Below, in pieces: positions 10,693 through 18,988 of a DNA stretch of 64,000 nt. The first letter of the stretch is position 1. Each line of letters opens with the position of its first letter. The stretch lies in contig FMVK01000015.1 of assembly GCA_900102065.1 (NCBI GenBank), positions 1-64,000 on the forward strand, written 5' to 3'. The stretch comes from Lachnospiraceae bacterium XPB1003. Its GTDB lineage: Bacteria > Bacillota > Clostridia > Lachnospirales > Lachnospiraceae. The notes under the pieces are model-generated. The model saw only the letters and a program-made list of their open reading frames with translations. It did no database searches and was not told the DNA's origin. The position numbers and the translations under genes are program-made.

Positions 10693-11775
10693 TCACTTTA
10701 TCGCTTCATCATAGAAATCCAAAAATCGTTCGAACAGATCCTCATCTAAACGGGTACTCCATCTGGCATGATCAAGGTTTTGGGTAATATATTCTGCTTT
10801 ATCTTCTTTAAAACGTTCTAAATTCTCCTCAGCATTATAGTCATAGTCAAGTGTTTCAAGCCATGAATAATATTCGGCATTAAATTCGTCTTTATACGTA
10901 TTCTCCGGATCATTAAAAATCTCATTATGACCTCTGTCTTCAAACCTGACGAATGTAAATCGGGAATCATCCCGGTATTTCTCATAATACTTATCACAGC
11001 CGTACTCTATTCCTATCACCCCATCATCTTCACTATGCACAATCATTATGGATGCATCGGTAGCTTCAAAACCATCCATTGCCGTGTTTGCAGCATATTT
11101 TCCATATTTTAATCTTTCATGAATTCTTATAAAAGGAGTCATTGCATAGATAATACTTCCTGCCTGAGACTTTCCGCCTGACTCAAACATATCTGAAGAG
11201 CAATTAAAGCCCGAGCATTCGATGACAGCCTTAACCTCAGGATGATAATTCAATACACTGCATACACTATAGCCTCCCCAGCTATGTCCCCAAAGAACAA
11301 TAGGAAGATCCGGAATATCAGCATTTTCTTCTACAAAAGAAATGGCATAGTCAAGATCTACTACTCCTTGCGGTACACCGCCTACTCCTTCTCCCTCGCT
11401 CTTATCACATCCGGTAGCATCATATGCAAATACATAATAACCGGCCTTGGCAAAATAATTTGCAACATCCATATAAGAATTGTGCCCACCGCCACCAAAT
11501 CCATGAGCAATGATCACGATACCACGCTGATCAACATCATGGCTATACAAGTATCCGGCAAGATTCTGTCCTTTATCCGAAGGGAAAGTATATTCAGTAC
11601 ATTTTAACCCTTCAAAATCCTCCACTCGAAGCATCAACGGTTCATAACTATCCCCACGCACATTTATATTGTCGTTATACAATTTTACGCAAAGCGCCCA
11701 CCATCCAATCACCATTAGGACAATCATAGTTACAAGAATGATGAGTATTTTTTTCTTTTTTGATTTTTTCTTCAT
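10693..11775 (-). CDS. Membrane-anchored alpha/beta hydrolase
   Basis: A 360-aa serine hydrolase. A very basic N-terminus (MKKKSKKKKIL) precedes a single transmembrane segment (about 9-30), placing the domain outside the cell. The hydrolase fold begins about residue 60; HGFGGGGHNSY forms the oxyanion region, GHSWGG holds the nucleophile Ser (about residue 168), and an acid and His follow (HSEDDGVIG, EDRGHNEIF). It resembles peptidase S9/BAAT-type membrane hydrolases of Clostridia. AGGAAGG lies before the ATG. Substrate unknown; most likely an ester or a small peptide. Confidence 0.82.
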   Translation of the reverse strand: MKKKSKKKKILIILVTMIVLMVIGWWALCVKLYNDNINVRGDSYEPLMLRVEDFEGLKCTEYTFPSDKGQNLAGYLYSHDVDQRGIVIIAHGFGGGGHNSYMDVANYFAKAGYYVFAYDATGCDKSEGEGVGGVPQGVVDLDYAISFVEENADIPDLPIVLWGHSWGGYSVCSVLNYHPEVKAVIECSGFNCSSDMFESGGKSQAGSIIYAMTPFIRIHERLKYGKYAANTAMDGFEATDASIMIVHSEDDGVIGIEYGCDKYYEKYRDDSRFTFVRFEDRGHNEIFNDPENTYKDEFNAEYYSWLETLDYDYNAEENLERFKEDKAEYITQNLDHARWSTRLDEDLFERFLDFYDEAIK

Positions 11776-11813
11776 GATTCCTTCCTATCTGCCGTAATCG
11801 AATAAAGTGAAAT

Positions 11814-12569
11814 TTAACCTCCGAAGAATTCGATACACAGGTCAAAAAACTCATCCATATTACTCAACATTGCAGGATGTCCGCCATGTTCAAAAACATG
11901 CACTTCTGCCATACCGGTTTTAGAACATATTTCATCAAAAAGCTTCACGCAGTGTCCTCTCGGAAACATATCATCCTCACAGCTCCCTGTCAGCAACATC
12001 GGAACCTTAAGATCATCTATAGGCTTGTGAAAGAAATTGCCAACCTGCTCGGCATGCCTTAACACTGCATCCGTATCTGCATCAAAAACCTGTTCCCAGT
12101 CATCACCGTGAATTGTCTTAAGGTAATCTGTAAAACCGTCAAATATCTTTGCCTGAGCGCGTCCGTTACGAATCTGTTCTGTGATTACGGCATCAGCGGA
12201 CAGCCCCATAAAACTATCGGCAATAATAAATTCAACCAATTCGGGATATTCAAGTGCTACGTTGATCGCGGCTAACGCACCGCCACTACTTCCAATAAGC
12301 TTAACCTTATTTAATTCAAGATGATCGCATAGAGCCTTAACCTGATTTGCCCAATCAAACCATAGATCTGTTGGCCATTTATCTAAACGATCAGATCGTC
12401 CGTTCCCGAGAAAATCCGGTACGATAACCCTGTAATTTGCAGCGAATTTCGGAACAATGGGATCAAACATCTTTCCGCACGAAGTGTTTCCGTGAAGTAT
12501 TATAAGCGGTACTCCGGCACCGCTTTCCTCGTAATAAACTTTTTTATCTCTGTATATGAAATAACTCAA
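11814..12569 (-). CDS. Alpha/beta hydrolase
   Basis: 251-aa soluble alpha/beta hydrolase with HGNTSCGKMFDPIV (oxyanion turn), nucleophile elbow GSSGGA (about Ser95), a late Asp (GSCEDDMFP) and catalytic His in HGGHPAM near the C-terminus. It starts with TTG, supported by AGAGG nine nt upstream; no ATG lies nearby in frame. The gene ends 39 nt before the membrane-anchored hydrolase starts, so the two may be co-transcribed. Substrate unknown. Confidence 0.83.
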   Translation of the reverse strand: MSYFIYRDKKVYYEESGAGVPLIILHGNTSCGKMFDPIVPKFAANYRVIVPDFLGNGRSDRLDKWPTDLWFDWANQVKALCDHLELNKVKLIGSSGGALAAINVALEYPELVEFIIADSFMGLSADAVITEQIRNGRAQAKIFDGFTDYLKTIHGDDWEQVFDADTDAVLRHAEQVGNFFHKPIDDLKVPMLLTGSCEDDMFPRGHCVKLFDEICSKTGMAEVHVFEHGGHPAMLSNMDEFFDLCIEFFGG

Positions 12570-12667
12570 TTCTATTATCCTCTCCGGTATTTTTAAAAAA
12601 TGTAAGTTTCCAAATTAGATTACACCGATTTCTTTATAAACATTTTCAATAAAACCCAATTTGTGTT

Positions 12668-12740
12668 CTATAGATCTCCTTCATGATGATAACCGATCTG
12701 TTCCAGCCTCTTTACTACTTCAGGGAAAACAGATACTCCA
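12668..12740 (-). pseudogene. Scrap of a GrpB (UPF0157) family gene
   Basis: One minus-strand frame reads GVSVFPEVVKRLEQIGYHHEGDL and then a stop. This strongly recalls the central segment of GrpB/UPF0157 nucleotidyltransferase-fold proteins, where GY.HEGDLGI is conserved. No start and no other part of the family is visible in the surrounding gene-free ~280 nt (12570-12850). It looks like the last recognisable piece of a lost gene. Confidence 0.5.
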
Positions 12741-12850
12741 CGCAGTATATTTTATTACTTTAACACTATAAAAAAAGAAGGCTTATCACTTACACTGATT
12801 TGAGCCCATTCTACACTTAATCATATTAATTTCAGTTTCTCGCTCCGGCT

Positions 12851-13297
12851 TTAATCGCCGGAACGTTTTGCTGTATTTTCCTTAGTGATCTTATCCTTCC
12901 ATGCAGTAAAAACCTCATAAGGCCCCTTCTTCGACTTCTCAAGATCATTGTAACTATAATCAGTATCAACTGAATGAGTAGCATTATCATATACAAACTT
13001 ATACTGATGTGGTGGCTTCCGGTCGTTCGCAACAAACAGATCCGCTATCTCCCGAACCCCCGCTGACCCAAGATCAAAAACCTGAAGCACCAGATCATCA
13101 GCCACGCCAAGTTTTCCATATCCCATAATGGAATTTCCAACCGTGAAAAAAACATTAAAGAAAACCATCGACCGGGTCCAATACCCATAGATATATGTCT
13201 TATCAACAGAAGCATCTATCCACTCCAATGCCTCCAGACAAGTAGATACAATTCTTCCTTGCAGATCCTTGAGCTTATCTTCAAATACTTCTGCCAT
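12851..13297 (-). CDS. DUF600/YezG-like protein, possible immunity protein
   Basis: About 148 aa, no signal peptide or membrane segment. The layout resembles the DUF600/YezG immunity family of Firmicutes: N-terminal helix then WIDASVDKTYIYGYW, later PHQYKFVYDNATHSVDTDYSYND, and a terminal aromatic-rich helix. Such proteins normally protect against a polymorphic toxin, but no toxin gene is adjacent, so this would be an orphan. I chose the second of two ATGs (13297), seven nt after GGAGG. Family assignment is tentative. Confidence 0.55.
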   Translation of the reverse strand: MAEVFEDKLKDLQGRIVSTCLEALEWIDASVDKTYIYGYWTRSMVFFNVFFTVGNSIMGYGKLGVADDLVLQVFDLGSAGVREIADLFVANDRKPPHQYKFVYDNATHSVDTDYSYNDLEKSKKGPYEVFTAWKDKITKENTAKRSGD

Positions 13298-13369
13298 ATA
13301 CATACCTCCAAAACGATCTCTGTCAGTCCTTTTTTACAAATGTCGATTTGTCGTCTTTAATGCCGAGCG

Positions 13370-13909
13370 TTAAATGTTCTTACAAAATTCGATTATTTCC
13401 TGCTTCCTCGGTTCAACATTCTCCTTATATTCAATGGAAGTAAGTCCAAGATGTCCCGAACATTCAATATGTAAATGTCCATAGAAATGCTCAATGCTCT
13501 GAATTATCCTGTCACATTCATGCATACCCGGACCTGTTCTGAGGGCGACGGTATATCCCTTTTTACCTTCACTGATAGATGCATGCGGTTCATGAGTATC
13601 ACACCATGGCGTACATCTGTCTATGAATGCCTTATACTGCCCCGGGATATCCGCCCAGTATGACGGTGATACGGAAACAATGACATCCGCATTCTCAAAC
13701 TCATTCATAATCTTGAGGATATCGTCATCCATAACACACTTTGCTGTGCTGTGGCAGGATCTGCAGCCTTTGCAGAACTTAAAATCATAATCATCTATGC
13801 ATATACATTTTGTATCATATCGTGTGGAGATTTCTTCCTCGATAATTCTTGCAATTTCTGCTGTAGCTCCTGTTGTCACAGGACTACAGTTAATAATCAA
13901 TGCCCTCAT
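13370..13909 (-). CDS. Flavodoxin-fold NAD(P)H-dependent oxidoreductase
   Basis: About 179 aa of the NADPH-dependent FMN reductase/flavodoxin family. It shows the FMN phosphate loop INCSPVTTGATAEIA, the cysteine segment CKGCRSCHSTAKCVMDDD, and the flavin-contact strand ADVIVSVSPSYWADIPGQYKAFIDR that the truncated paralogue at 6659-7108 has lost. It probably reduces a quinone, azo or flavin substrate in the cytoplasm. AGGAGG precedes two adjacent ATGs; the second gives better spacing. The VOC gene upstream ends 22 nt before it. Confidence 0.85.
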   Translation of the reverse strand: MRALIINCSPVTTGATAEIARIIEEEISTRYDTKCICIDDYDFKFCKGCRSCHSTAKCVMDDDILKIMNEFENADVIVSVSPSYWADIPGQYKAFIDRCTPWCDTHEPHASISEGKKGYTVALRTGPGMHECDRIIQSIEHFYGHLHIECSGHLGLTSIEYKENVEPRKQEIIEFCKNI

Positions 13910-13933
13910 CATTTCCTCCTAATGCAGATCAAC

Positions 13934-14215
13934 CTATACCGTCAGTTCTATCTGATTGTCTTCAATCCCGATAATACAGCTTTCATAATATCCGTCGCCG
14001 GTTGTTCTCGGCCCACTGATGACCTCATACCCGTCATTCTCTAATCGTGCAGTAAGCTCATCAACTTTTTCTCTGCTTCCGACAGAAAAAGCCAGATGCA
14101 CGTATCCGGTACGGACAAGTATCTTTTCCATATCATCCATTTGAGGCTTGTTCATTATCTCCAGCCTGGCTGCATCGAGATCATTTACATACATTGCAAT
14201 ATGTTCGATCCTCAT
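13934..14215 (-). pseudogene. VOC (glyoxalase-fold) protein with an internal deletion
   Basis: 93 aa where this family normally has about 125-130. The start ([13 protein letters not shown]) and everything from ARLEIMNKP onward (ending [21 protein letters not shown]) are well conserved. The ~35 residues that normally lie between, helix 1 plus strands 2 and 3 of the first beta-alpha-beta-beta-beta module, are absent without loss of frame. Half of the metal-binding cup would be missing, so the product is probably inactive or badly folded, although still translatable with a ribosome site before the ATG. Confidence 0.65.
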
Positions 14216-14334
14216 GATCCTGTCACCCCATTTTAATCTGCTTTCCGTTTTGCTATTCCAATACGGTCCGATTACTCCGCATCCGATGATAATCCCCTAA
14301 AAAAATGGTGTGTTATCCTGAAAGCTTCCCCCTC

Positions 14335-14802
14335 TTACAGTTCACACACCATTATATATTCTTCCTCATTCTCATCCACTGTCTTAAATCCGACCTTTTC
14401 ATACATCCTAACAGCATAATTGGCTTTTTGAACTGCCAGCGATGCACGCCTGTACCCATGGTCTTTTAGGACATGCAGCATCTCTTTCATCATCTCTGTC
14501 CCAATTCCCCGGCCTCGGTATGTTTTAAACAAAGATATGGCAAAGGAAGGTGTTTCATCATCCACATGACCGTAATCATTCATGATCCGTGTCCATACCG
14601 CACCTACCACTTTATCGTCATCCTCTGCTACGATACAATGATCGGCTTTGCCCGTTCCGAAACCCTCATAATAAATCTTTAGTTCGGACAACTCTATGAT
14701 CTCTCTGTCAGGTGGCTCCACTCCCTCCGGAATAAAGATCGCCTCATACAAAAAATCTTTCAGTAATTCAATTTCTTCTTCTCTAAGTTTCCGTAATCTC
14801 AT
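14335..14802 (-). CDS. GNAT family N-acetyltransferase
   Basis: 155 aa. Conserved GNAT strand SFAISLFKTYRGRGIGTEMMKEML (acetyl-CoA pyrophosphate loop RGRGIGT) and a C-terminal NYAVRMYEKVGFKTVDEN element. An N-terminal LRKLREEEIELLKDFLYEAIFIPEG segment is typical of the clostridial subgroup often annotated near other acetyltransferases. Substrate unknown. It lies 37 nt downstream of the next acetyltransferase in the same direction, suggesting one transcript. No strong ribosome site. Confidence 0.83.
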   Translation of the reverse strand: MRLRKLREEEIELLKDFLYEAIFIPEGVEPPDREIIELSELKIYYEGFGTGKADHCIVAEDDDKVVGAVWTRIMNDYGHVDDETPSFAISLFKTYRGRGIGTEMMKEMLHVLKDHGYRRASLAVQKANYAVRMYEKVGFKTVDENEEEYIMVCEL

Positions 14803-14839
14803 AGATATTTATCATGTAATTCTGCGGATCCGATATATC

Positions 14840-15220
14840 TCAATCTTTTTCGTAATAAACGATATCCATTCTATCATTTATTTTATCGATCCTTCCCGTC
14901 TGATGATATCCAAGGCTCTCATATAAATGAAGATTACCTTTTTCCTGCAATATCGTCTCAAGACACCAATCGTTGGCTCCATAAACTCTTTCAGCTTCAA
15001 GGATCGCCTGTCTCGCATAGCCTTTATTTCGATATTCCGACATGACCCAGATAGGAGAGATCCGTTTCCTGCTCCCGTCTTTTTTGTCAACAATACGGAT
15101 CACACCAACTTCTTCATCCCCGTTCGTAATAAAATAATACGTTGTCTGTGGTTGTTCAAACCTTGCCATTACTTTATCAGTTATATCATCACGTTCAACC
15201 GGTTTTAATACCACTCTCAT
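14840..15220 (-). CDS. GNAT family N-acetyltransferase
   Basis: About 126 aa with GNAT features: ISPIWVMSEYRNKGYARQAI (acetyl-CoA loop RNKGYA) and KGNLHLYESLGYHQTG. I prefer the ATG at 15220 with AAGGG about 11 nt upstream over a GTG four codons earlier. The gene starts inside the end of the OadB-motif mini-protein gene (26-nt overlap), so translation of the two is probably coupled. Substrate unknown. Confidence 0.78.
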   Translation of the reverse strand: MRVVLKPVERDDITDKVMARFEQPQTTYYFITNGDEEVGVIRIVDKKDGSRKRISPIWVMSEYRNKGYARQAILEAERVYGANDWCLETILQEKGNLHLYESLGYHQTGRIDKINDRMDIVYYEKD

Positions 15221-15470
15221 TCTTTTTGTCACCCTTGATCAAAGCCAATATGAGACCTATAACAAATAATAATATTCCTCCGATAATCATCCCCAAAACA
15301 GGAAGTCCAAGTTCACCTGCCAAAAAAATTGTCGTAGGGCCATCGGCGCCGCCGATTATCGTTGCATTTGAAGGTACATCAGATCTGATGACTTTGGTCA
15401 GCATAATAAGTCCTATTAAAGTTATGATAGTGCCTACAACTATCAGACCTGTGCCAAATAATTTCTTCAT
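15195..15470 (-). CDS. Two-TM mini-protein carrying the OadB-type GGADGPT motif
   Basis: 91 aa: transmembrane helix about 5-26, a loop, then NATIIGGADGPTTIFLAG (36-52), then a second transmembrane helix about 55-79 and a charged tail. The loop is nearly identical to the signature of beta subunits of sodium-pumping decarboxylases (oxaloacetate, glutaconyl-CoA, methylmalonyl-CoA), which are ~400-aa proteins with about ten helices. Nothing else of a decarboxylase is here. It may be a dedicated small membrane protein using the same Na+-binding loop. Function unknown. Confidence 0.72.
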   Translation of the reverse strand: MKKLFGTGLIVVGTIITLIGLIMLTKVIRSDVPSNATIIGGADGPTTIFLAGELGLPVLGMIIGGILLFVIGLILALIKGDKKNESGIKTG

Positions 15471-15530
15471 TTTAAACCTGCTTGATCTTTAATAATATAA
15501 TATCGTCTATAAAAAACTGCGTCTGTTATT

Positions 15531-15938
15531 TCAGATCTTCTTAATATAAAAGTATTTGTTCAGTTTCGGATCCTTATCCTCACGAATGAATTCAACCTCA
15601 TATCCAAGCTTTTTATAAAACTCCGGAGCCTGAAATCCAAAAGTTGTAAGCGCTATTTTCTCATAACCTTTACCTTTAAATGCATCTTCAACGGCAGCAA
15701 CAAGCTTACTTCCGACACCTGCTCTTCTGTAATCTTTTCCAACTATCAGATCGCCGATATGAACTTCATTGTAGTAAGCAAGACCTGTGATGACTCCGGC
15801 GATCGCATCACCATCTTCTGCAGCGAAGCAAAACTCCTCATAACCTAATTTCACATCACAGTCTTTGGCATAGCCCGAAAATTCTCTATTTATGAAATCA
15901 TCGATCCTGTCATTCACTGAAACACGCTTTATTTCCAT
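15531..15938 (-). CDS. GNAT family N-acetyltransferase
   Basis: About 135 aa. Complete GNAT core: VHIGDLIVGKDYRRAGVGSKLVAAVE (acetyl-CoA loop RRAGVGS), then IALTTFGFQAPEFYKKLGYEVEF, the arrangement seen in cyanophycinase-linked or histone-acetyltransferase-like small GNATs of Firmicutes. I chose the ATG at 15938, seven nt after GGAGG, over an ATG six codons upstream. Substrate unknown. A membrane-protein gene ends 33 nt upstream in the same direction. Confidence 0.82.
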   Translation of the reverse strand: MEIKRVSVNDRIDDFINREFSGYAKDCDVKLGYEEFCFAAEDGDAIAGVITGLAYYNEVHIGDLIVGKDYRRAGVGSKLVAAVEDAFKGKGYEKIALTTFGFQAPEFYKKLGYEVEFIREDKDPKLNKYFYIKKI

Positions 15939-15971
15939 ATTTATCCTCCATAGCAAACCACATTCTGCAAC

Positions 15972-16568
15972 TTATTCTTTTTCTTCTTCCGGTTCGGCAG
16001 GCTTTTTGCGAGTTTTTTGAATAATACAGTAAGCCAGATTCTTTAAACCAAGATAAACTACAATTATTGGTAAAGCAAAAATGAGGCAGAATATGGCAAA
16101 CAGATATAATGAAAAACTATCCTCCGACCCCAAATATATCCTTGCCCATACATGAATATAACAATACCCGTCGTCATCACTGTATCCCGGTATATTCGCC
16201 ACATCACCATAATCATATACATAAGAGCAATCATGCTCAAAACCGCTGCTCACATTTACATGCAGATCATGCAGGTAGCAGGATGCTTCAAAAGGTTCAA
16301 CAACTACCCTGTCAGTTTCTCCGTAGCTGATATCATTCACTTTATCCAAAGGGATACGATACACTTCTTCAATTCCCAAGCGTTGTCCGGCGCAGCAACT
16401 AAAGTAACCGGTTTTCGGTCCCAATACCCGTTCTGCATATGATGGCATATCAACCGAATCAAGCTTCCTATGCAGGTTCATATTCATGCCCAAAAGGTAA
16501 AGGAGCATAAAACCGAAGAACAGGATCAATATCACAATTGTTTTCGGCGAGGTTTTCTTTACATTCAT
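15972..16568 (-). CDS. Membrane protein with a large extracellular loop, unknown
   Basis: 198 aa with a transmembrane helix at about 10-28, an extracellular region of some 115 residues rich in Tyr, Asp and Cys (CCAG, SCYLHDL, HDCSYVYDYGD), a second helix at about 155-175, and a charged C-terminal tail (KPAEPEEEKE). AGGAG stands before the ATG. It follows another membrane-protein gene by nine nt and is surely co-transcribed. The cysteines could form disulphides outside the cell. No family recognised. Confidence 0.72.
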   Translation of the reverse strand: MNVKKTSPKTIVILILFFGFMLLYLLGMNMNLHRKLDSVDMPSYAERVLGPKTGYFSCCAGQRLGIEEVYRIPLDKVNDISYGETDRVVVEPFEASCYLHDLHVNVSSGFEHDCSYVYDYGDVANIPGYSDDDGYCYIHVWARIYLGSEDSFSLYLFAIFCLIFALPIIVVYLGLKNLAYCIIQKTRKKPAEPEEEKE

Positions 16569-16577
16569 TTTTTTCTC

Positions 16578-17216
16578 CTATCTGACAGATCTTTTCTTTA
16601 CATCGGGTTTGCAAAGCGCCTCCCCTATAGCGTCAAATCCGATAATCTTAAATAAATTTTCAATTATATAAAGCGGAGCCGGATAACGACCGGTTAAGGC
16701 AAAAAATCGCGCAGGCAATATTACAAATTCATCTGTAGTTAAGTACGGGATCAACAGAAATATGGCCAATATAGTTACTGCTACAGGGAGATATGCAAGT
16801 ATTATTTTTTTCTTCTTTGACAACGCAACAGATCCAAGCAGTATAAAGGCCAAAGAATGTACTGCCACCGAAGCATACATCCATCCAAAGCCGTTTTGAA
16901 TGAAATAATCAAAGTTAGCCCTATTATAAGCGAGAAACGAAAGTGGTTTTGATGCATAATAAAAAAGATACATGACACCGATAATTACAGATGTTATTGA
17001 AAACAATTTAATATTATTTCTACGGATTGAAATACCGCTTATCAACAAGAAAATCGGGATCAGGATCATCAATAATAATATTACATATGCTCTGATCGGT
17101 AATTTAAAATTTTGCGAATATACCAGATCCCCTACAGTTATAAAGAAAATGATCAGCATAACTGCGCCCATTATGATAAATGATATCCCGCCTTTGCTCA
17201 GTTTTTTTCTGTCCAT
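16578..17216 (-). CDS. Multi-pass membrane protein, unknown
   Basis: 212 aa with about six hydrophobic segments (roughly 10-32, 40-60, 68-88, 108-128, 138-158 and a weaker one near 180). No recognisable motif, and no transporter or enzyme signature. First gene of a pair with the two-helix membrane protein downstream. Possibly a lineage-specific membrane protein. Confidence 0.68.
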   Translation of the reverse strand: MDRKKLSKGGISFIIMGAVMLIIFFITVGDLVYSQNFKLPIRAYVILLLMILIPIFLLISGISIRRNNIKLFSITSVIIGVMYLFYYASKPLSFLAYNRANFDYFIQNGFGWMYASVAVHSLAFILLGSVALSKKKKIILAYLPVAVTILAIFLLIPYLTTDEFVILPARFFALTGRYPAPLYIIENLFKIIGFDAIGEALCKPDVKKRSVR

Positions 17217-17228
17217 TTTTTACCTACA

Positions 17229-17565
17229 TTATCCCCCATCATTATTTTCCACCAACTCAAACAACACATGAATATGGACATTAGCGCCACCATGTTCATG
17301 CATCCAGCCCCATAACTATCTCTCGTGCTTCGAATAATCCTATTCCGTTTCCACTTATATTCCCGGCATTCGATCCGCGCCAGAAACTGTTAAAGATGTA
17401 GGGGCGCTCCTTTTCCGCCGGAACTTCACCCTTATTCTTAATGATAAAATAAAAACCTTCTTCTTTCTTATTCAGATCTACGGTTATTCCTTCTCCATTC
17501 CCGTATTTTACCGCATTATCCATGATCTGTGAAAGGATCCTGCCCCGCCATTCTTCCGACTGCAT
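17229..17565 (-). pseudogene. Sensor histidine kinase remnant (ATPase domain only)
   Basis: Residues from 17565 encode the C-terminal half of a HATPase domain: N box ILSQIMDNAVKYG, F box FNSFWRG and G2 box GNGIGLFEAREIV. Sensor, transmembrane part and phosphoacceptor His are missing. The frame stops at GLDA (17296), but a one-base shift restores a typical kinase tail (HEHGGANVHIHVLFELVENN, ending at 17229). So there are two lesions: loss of the whole front and a frameshift near the end. No response regulator lies beside it. Confidence 0.75.
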
Positions 17566-17654
17566 TAGTTTTTACTTTTTTATATCCGTATGATATCCTT
17601 TTTGTATTCAGTATCATTAAATTAAACCACTTCTTCAAAGGGAGCATGAGCATT

Positions 17655-18473
17655 ATGGAAACAAAGATCACGATAGTAGTAGACAACATATCAGCCGAAG
17701 GTATTCAGGGCGAATGGGGCCTTTCCGTTTTTATCATGCACAACGGAAAAAAGATCCTGCTGGATGCCGGTTCTTCCGATCTTTTCCTCGAAAACATGAA
17801 AAAGCTTGGAATTAACGTCGCAGAGATCGATCATGCTGTGCTCAGTCATGCCCATTACGATCATGCTAACGGAATGCCGGCATTCTTTGAAAATAATAAA
17901 ACAGCAAAACTCTATCTAAGAGAACAGACCGCAGCCGATTGTTACGCCAAGAAATTCTTATTCAAAAAGTATATAGGTATCCCCCGCAAGATGTTATCGC
18001 AGTATCCCGACAGGATAGAAATGATCTCAGGGGACTATAAGCTTGCGGAAGGAGTATGGATCCTGCCTCATAAGACCAAGGGGCTGGACAGTATCGGAAA
18101 AAGAGAACTGATGTACAGAAAAACTCCAAACGGCTGGATTCCGGATGATTTTTCTCATGAGCAAAGCCTTGTACTTGATACCGATAAAGGACTTTTGATC
18201 TTGAATTCCTGTTCACACGGCGGTGCAGCAAATATTATCACCGAAGTGCAGAACACATTTCCGGATAAAAAAGTATACGGCCTGATCGGAGGATTCCATC
18301 TGTTTAATAAATCCGAAAAAGAGATAAGAGAAGTCGCCGGAAAGATACGCGATACCGGCATAGAATATGTATGTACAGGACACTGCACCAAGGACAGAGC
18401 ATTTGAGATCCTCAGAGAAGAACTTGGAGATAAGATAGTTCAAATGAAAGTGGGATATCAGATCCAAATCTGA
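17655..18473 (+). CDS. MBL-fold metallohydrolase
   Basis: 272-aa metallo-beta-lactamase-fold hydrolase of the group similar to archaeal 7,8-dihydropterin-6-methyl-aminobenzene-phosphate synthases. Metal ligands are in SHAHYDH (His65, His67, Asp69, His70), followed by a central SCSHGG and the C-terminal GGFHLF and CTGHCT elements. The start is the ATG at 17655 with AGGGAG ten nt upstream; upstream in-frame codons lack a site. It overlaps nothing and stands alone in plus orientation amid minus-strand genes. Substrate unknown. Confidence 0.87.
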   Translation: METKITIVVDNISAEGIQGEWGLSVFIMHNGKKILLDAGSSDLFLENMKKLGINVAEIDHAVLSHAHYDHANGMPAFFENNKTAKLYLREQTAADCYAKKFLFKKYIGIPRKMLSQYPDRIEMISGDYKLAEGVWILPHKTKGLDSIGKRELMYRKTPNGWIPDDFSHEQSLVLDTDKGLLILNSCSHGGAANIITEVQNTFPDKKVYGLIGGFHLFNKSEKEIREVAGKIRDTGIEYVCTGHCTKDRAFEILREELGDKIVQMKVGYQIQI

Positions 18474-18571
18474 TACCCCACTAATATAACAGCCTATCCA
18501 AATTTCTTAGCCTCCGAGCACGATAAATTACCCGTTTCACGTAGCCCGTTTCTTTAACGCAGAAAAAAATA

Positions 18572-18928
18572 TCACGCGGATATTGCAAGCAGGATTATTA
18601 CGGGTCCGATCAGCGGAATGATCCCGAGAACCACGCTGACTATCGGTATCCATATCTGTCTAAACTGTTTTTTTACCAAACCGACGATCGTCACTATGAT
18701 CCCCATAATGAGTCCGATCAGTCCGAAGATCCATGATCCCGCCACAAAAAACATAATACCCAGTATCCCAAGAACAGCTTCATTGGTGACTGCTGTGGAA
18801 TTATTTCCTGAACCTGCATAAAAAAACATGACAACCGTCATAAACAGCGATAACATTCCCAAGCCTGAGAATACAAGAGAAATGACGGATGCTGCTATAA
18901 ATCCCTTTGATTCTTTATACTGTTCCAT
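18572..18928 (-). CDS. Small DUF4190-like membrane protein
   Basis: 118 aa with about three hydrophobic helices (14-38, 52-82, 94-116). The helix order and GLIMGIIVTIVGLVKKQF resemble small DUF4190-type membrane proteins of Firmicutes. No soluble domain and no catalytic motif. Stands 60 nt downstream of the lipoprotein gene in the same orientation. Function unknown. Confidence 0.7.
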   Translation of the reverse strand: MEQYKESKGFIAASVISLVFSGLGMLSLFMTVVMFFYAGSGNNSTAVTNEAVLGILGIMFFVAGSWIFGLIGLIMGIIVTIVGLVKKQFRQIWIPIVSVVLGIIPLIGPVIILLAISA

Positions 18929-18988
18929 AAATCATTACTCATTTTTGTTGTTGCTATACAACTCTTGGATAATCCTAATTTCACCTGC

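Noticed and set aside
14216-14334. Minus-strand frame [24 protein letters not shown] before the VOC gene
   Set aside because: It reads into the VOC start, but I recognise no family and it has no start codon, so it is not reported as a gene or relic.
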